The notes beneath the pieces are model-generated. The model saw only the letters and a program-made list of their open reading frames with translations. It was not told the DNA's origin and searched no databases. The position numbers and the translations under genes are program-made. Positions 60,814 to 64,000 of a DNA stretch of 64,000 bases are shown here, in pieces; position 1 is the first letter of the stretch, and each line of letters opens with the position of its first letter. Source of the stretch: JANXQG01 sp963775975 (GTDB lineage Bacteria > Planctomycetota > Planctomycetia > Pirellulales > Thermoguttaceae); assembly GCA_963775975.1 (NCBI GenBank), contig CAVZKX010000003.1, forward strand, positions 372,001 to 436,000, written 5' to 3'.

Positions 60814-62643
60814 TCAAAAAAAGCCACCGCCCGAGGCAGCCGCTGGCGGTGAGCCGGCGCCATAGACTGACGGCGCAACGCTCCTGAGCAGCGTCGGCAT
60901 TTTGGGCCGTTGCGGTAATCGCAGTTCATTGTTCTTTTTCGCGTCCGTGGCGCCGCATCGGCGCAAGGCGGCGAGGAAGAGAGCAATTTGTTCGTGCTCT
61001 TCCTGCGAAGCGCTTATCGCAAGGAGGCAGCGGTCCTTGAACTGATAGGTCGATATCGATCCGTTGCCGCCGTTGTCTTGCCATGTCTTTGCGGCGACGG
61101 AATTGGTGATCAGGTCTTGAATCGGCTGAAAGTCCGCTTCGATCTCACCGTTTGCGTTACGGACGAGAACGAGGTCCTTCACCGGGTACATAATCGTCGC
61201 CATGAAATCATCGCTTTCCGCCTTTTGCGGGGACGTGATCAGCAGAACATCGTTGTGGATGACGTACTTCAACTGCAATTCGTCGAGAAGCAGCCGCAGA
61301 GCGGCACGGAGGCTAATGCCTGACAGATGTTTGGTCACGGGCGCCTCCGGATCGACGCCTGCATCCTTCAGCCCGGCGGCATCAAGCTGAATTTCGATCT
61401 TGTGCCGATCCTTCAAGAACTCGATCACATCCTTCAGCGGTGTTTCTTTGAAGTCGATCTCGGTTGGCGAACCGAGCACTTTTTTGATCTTCGCCTCGCT
61501 GGACGATTCTTCGCTACCGGCGGCCTTTTGCGACTCCGCGGTCGCAGCCATTTCGGGCGTCAGGATGCGAACATTGTCGGGCGGCGAAAACGCCGATGTT
61601 TGCGGTCCCGCGGGACCGATCATCCGGGCCGCGCGCGTGGAGAACTTCGGCAAATGCAGTTCCGCTTCGTCCTTGCCTTCATCGGGGGCAAAATGCCGGA
61701 GCGACGCCAGGAGATCGTCAATCATCTCATGGACCTCCTGCGTCTGGCTAATTGCCAGCAGACAGCGGTCCCGGAATTGATAAGGGCAAACTACGCCATT
61801 GCCGCCGTTTTCCACCCATGATTTGGTCGAAACGGTGTTCACGATCAGGTCGATAAGCGGCCGAAAATCGGTTTGAATCTCGCTCCGTTCGTTGCGGACG
61901 AGAATGAGGTCCTTCACCGGATAGAATCTCGTCAGCATGAAATTGTCGGATTCGGCCGGAGCTGGCGCAGTAATCAGCAGGACCTCGTTGTGGACGACAA
62001 ACTTCAACTGCAACTCGTCCAAAACAAGCCGCAGCGCCGAGCGGAGACTTGTGCCCGATAAGTGCTTAGTTATCGGAGATTCGGGGTCCACGCCTGCGTC
62101 CTTCAATCCCGTGGCATCGAGTTGAATCTCGATTTTGTGCCGCTTCTTCAGGTACTCAATTACGTCTTTGAGGGGCGTTTCACGGAAGTCGATATCCGTT
62201 TTCGTCGCCAGCGCGGCATTGATCTTCGCGACAGCCGCTCTCTCGGATTCGCTCAACGAGTCCACCGCCGTCAGCGGCGCTTTCGAAGCGGCCATTTCAG
62301 CCGTTAGGATTCGATCGACAGACGGCGGCTGGACCTGAGCCACCGCGCCGGCACCGCCTGCATGTTCAGTTTGACCAGAGGGGCGCTGCGGCGAGGATGG
62401 CGATTGCGCTCCTTTCGGCCACGGCCGAAGCTCGGGCAGCGCCCATTCGTCGGGTGGCTGCCCTGGCACGGGCGCTGCGCCCGGCTTTTCCGATTTCGCA
62501 GAATCGGGATCGCTAAATGGATTATTATCGTTCTTAGGAGCCGCGGCCGGCGGCGGATCGGCGGCCCATGATCGGACGACGACCGCCGTACCCATTGCCC
62601 CAATTAACACCAAGAAAATCGCGAACAGAGACAAGCGATGCAT
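60814..62643 (-). CDS. Exported protein with two tandem secretin-N-like (STN) domains
   Basis: This 609-residue protein has a signal peptide (MHRLSLFAIFLVLIGAMGTA) and a Pro/Ala-rich linker, then two near copies of one domain of about 190 residues. Each copy has IDF(R/K)ETPLKDVIE(Y/F)LK(K/D)RHKIEI, then QLDA(T/A)GLKDAGVDPE(S/A)P and TKHLSG.SLR(S/A)ALRL, and ends NGG.NG..YQF(R/K)DRCLLAIS. The first part of each copy is a secretin/TonB short N-terminal (STN) fold. A GAGGAGGAAGG site supports the start. A secretin barrel is missing, so this is probably a periplasmic partner protein. The role is unknown. Confidence 0.85.
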   Translation of the reverse strand: MHRLSLFAIFLVLIGAMGTAVVVRSWAADPPPAAAPKNDNNPFSDPDSAKSEKPGAAPVPGQPPDEWALPELRPWPKGAQSPSSPQRPSGQTEHAGGAGAVAQVQPPSVDRILTAEMAASKAPLTAVDSLSESERAAVAKINAALATKTDIDFRETPLKDVIEYLKKRHKIEIQLDATGLKDAGVDPESPITKHLSGTSLRSALRLVLDELQLKFVVHNEVLLITAPAPAESDNFMLTRFYPVKDLILVRNERSEIQTDFRPLIDLIVNTVSTKSWVENGGNGVVCPYQFRDRCLLAISQTQEVHEMIDDLLASLRHFAPDEGKDEAELHLPKFSTRAARMIGPAGPQTSAFSPPDNVRILTPEMAATAESQKAAGSEESSSEAKIKKVLGSPTEIDFKETPLKDVIEFLKDRHKIEIQLDAAGLKDAGVDPEAPVTKHLSGISLRAALRLLLDELQLKYVIHNDVLLITSPQKAESDDFMATIMYPVKDLVLVRNANGEIEADFQPIQDLITNSVAAKTWQDNGGNGSISTYQFKDRCLLAISASQEEHEQIALFLAALRRCGATDAKKNNELRLPQRPKMPTLLRSVAPSVYGAGSPPAAASGGGFF

Positions 62644-62802
62644 TGCCTTCCTCCTCGAAAAAGAGTTGCTGTTCCGATGCGACCGGTGCCTTACGCCGGC
62701 CGCCGTCCGCCTCGATAGCGGGGCGAACGCTTGCAGTCTAATTCAGCGGAAGTTGGCGTGTCAAGCAGCTCAATCGCGTTCAGCCCCGCAAGGGGCGGAA
62801 GA

Positions 62803-62935
62803 GAATAGCCAGGGACGTGAGTCCCTGGTATCGGTTCCCAAAACGCCCTTTAGCCTCGGAGAGGCGGCACTTTCGCCCCTCCGGGGCTCCGCAGCTGCTT
62901 TACCCTATACCAGGGACTCACGTCCCTGGCTATTC
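62803..62935. repeat. Inverted repeat family F with perfect 29-base arms
   Basis: Arms at 62803-62831 and 62907-62935 (AGCCAGGGACGTGAGTCC type) are perfectly complementary. Each arm contains its own palindrome CCAGGGAC-GTGA-GTCCCTGG. Another GC-rich stem (CTCCGGAG-like, around 62853-62888) sits in the loop. It lies between the STN protein gene and purB. Confidence 0.85.
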
Positions 62936-62973
62936 ACTATCGCCACTCCGCGGCTGCATCACGCGCTGGAAGT

Positions 62974-63789
62974 CTACACGCGCAGTGCCGCCTCCGCCAA
63001 TATCTTCTCTGCACACCTCACCCGGATCGGCGCGATGATCTCAGCAATAAACTCGTCCACCTGCTCCGGCGCACGGCCGACGAACTGTCGGGCGTCGAGG
63101 ACGCTTCCAAGGTCGACCTTGGCAAACGCCGGATCGGCGGCGAGCCGGGCCATGAGATCGTTCTTGCCGCCTTCGTTCTTTACGACGGCTGCGGCAGCCA
63201 AACTGTGCTGACGGATACGTTCGTGCAGTTCCTGACGGTCGCCGCCCGACGCTACCGCTGCCATCAAAATGTTTTCGGTGGCCATGAAGGGCAATTCGGC
63301 CTCCAGGTTCGCCGCGATCACGCGCGGATAGACGACTAGCCCGGCGGTCACGTTCTGGCAGAGGATCAGCACGGCGTCGATGGCAAGGAACGACTGCGGC
63401 AGCACGAGCCGGCGGTTGGCGCTGTCGTCCAGCGTCCGCTCCAGCCATTGCACCGCGGCGGTGGCGGCCGCGCTTGTTTCCAGGCTCATCACGAATCGGG
63501 CGAGCGAGCAAATCCGCTCGCTTCGCATCGGGTTCCGCTTGTAGGCCATCGCCGAGGAGCCGATCTGCTCCTTCTCAAACGGCTCCTCGACCTCCTTGCG
63601 ATGGGCCAAGAGCCGCAGGTCGGTCGCCATCTTGTGCGCACTTTGCGAAATACCCGAGAGCACTGCCAGGACTTGCGAATCGATCTTCCGCGGATAGGTC
63701 TGCCCGGTGACGGGATAGCTTTCAGCGAATCCGATTTTGCGGCAGATCAGTTCGTCCAACTGCGCGGACCTTCGCATGATCGCCTCCAA
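62974..63789 (-). CDS. purB: Adenylosuccinate lyase, C-terminal part (frameshifted)
   Basis: Adenylosuccinate lyase makes AMP and AICAR in purine synthesis. This part contains the fumarase/lyase signature SSAMAYKRNPMRSERICSLA, KIDSQVLAVLSGISQSAHKM and the C-terminal helical domain (VVKNEGGKNDLMARLAADPA, RVRCAEKILAE). The text QLDELICRKIGF should follow GDHAKVR; the join fails by one base near 63,758, so the first 8 codons here are out of frame. The N-terminal part is in the next entry. Confidence 0.93.
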   Translation of the reverse strand: MEAIMRRSAQLDELICRKIGFAESYPVTGQTYPRKIDSQVLAVLSGISQSAHKMATDLRLLAHRKEVEEPFEKEQIGSSAMAYKRNPMRSERICSLARFVMSLETSAAATAAVQWLERTLDDSANRRLVLPQSFLAIDAVLILCQNVTAGLVVYPRVIAANLEAELPFMATENILMAAVASGGDRQELHERIRQHSLAAAAVVKNEGGKNDLMARLAADPAFAKVDLGSVLDARQFVGRAPEQVDEFIAEIIAPIRVRCAEKILAEAALRV

Positions 63790-64000
63790 ATAGTTCCAAG
63801 AAGCTGGCTTGCGTGCCGGTAGTGCCCTTACAGCCGTGGGCCTTGAGATGCGTCAGGCGGAACTCGATCTCCGCCAGATCGATCACGAAATCGTAGGCCC
63901 AGAGGCACGCCCGTTTGCCGACCGTTGTCGGCTGAGCGGGCTGGAAATGCGTGAAGGCCAGGCAAGGCAGGTCGCGATGCTCCTCGGCAAATCGGGCCAG
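63722..64000 (-). CDS. purB: Adenylosuccinate lyase, N-terminal part (partial, frameshifted)
   Basis: Running in from the window edge, the minus strand reads LARFAEEHRDLPCLAFTHFQ, PAQPTTVGKRACLWAYDFVI, THLKAHGCKGTTGTQASFLE and LFGGDHAKVR. This includes the lyase signature TGTQASFLELF. After KVR the frame becomes nonsense and stops at 63722. The sequence continues in the overlapping frame 62974-63789. The gene begins outside the window. Confidence 0.92.
   Translation of the reverse strand: MARFAEEHRDLPCLAFTHFQPAQPTTVGKRACLWAYDFVIDLAEIEFRLTHLKAHGCKGTTGTQASFLELFGGDHAKVRAVGRTDLPQNRIR

Overview
This 64 kb window is a GC-rich chromosomal segment from a member of the Planctomycetota, most likely Pirellulales-like. 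Supporting signs are fusions of a Ser/Thr kinase, WD40 repeats and a formylglycine-generating-enzyme (SUMF1) domain, a BBP7-family outer membrane barrel, several PEP-CTERM proteins, a roughly 3,965-residue surface protein with an N-terminal LExRxLLS-type motif, an EF-hand protein with a Gly/Arg-rich tail, TPR-sulfotransferases, and many planctomycete-style palindromic repeats. I saw no rRNA, tRNA, CRISPR array or prophage.

Layout. 0-5.6 kb: start of an RND efflux operon (adaptor then pump, minus strand), a small membrane protein, a decayed IS30-family element with terminal inverted repeats, SUMF1 and propeller remnants, and a small coiled-coil/TM protein. 4.3-9.6 kb: a kinase-WD40-SUMF1 gene now split into three reading frames. 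9.7-17.9 kb: mnmA, a sigma-54 activator, a DUF433/DUF5615 toxin-antitoxin-like pair, ahcY with an unusual helically phased repeat upstream, a small-protein/HNH nuclease cassette, a HIT protein and a Trm112-like protein. 18-24.7 kb: a very large protein of unknown function, an MqsA-type antitoxin with a putative toxin and a 20-bp perfect palindrome upstream, SRPBCC, DoxX and DUF1697 proteins. 24.9-32 kb: PEP-CTERM and repeat-rich surface proteins, then the EF-hand protein. 32-39.6 kb: thioesterase, ROK kinase, a hybrid histidine kinase coupled by overlapping start/stop to a receiver-RsbW-like protein, and an N6-adenine methyltransferase gene carrying three different palindromic repeats in frame. 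39.7-58.8 kb: BBP7, PEP-CTERM, two related TPR-sulfotransferases and the giant Ig-repeat surface protein. 58.8-64 kb: a largely empty stretch with a 61-residue protein, flgM, a protein with a duplicated secretin-like domain, and part of purB.

Two themes run across the window. First, at least seven kinds of palindromic or inverted repeat are scattered through it; several lie inside genes and are translated in frame. Second, at least nine genes outside the IS carry apparent single- or double-base frameshifts, including conserved housekeeping purB. That pattern suggests indel errors in the sequence more than mass gene decay, so the split genes should be read as probably intact until the bases are confirmed. 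The most distinctive unexplained signal is an array of ten CATAG pentamers spaced on average 10.6 bp apart (one DNA turn) upstream of ahcY.
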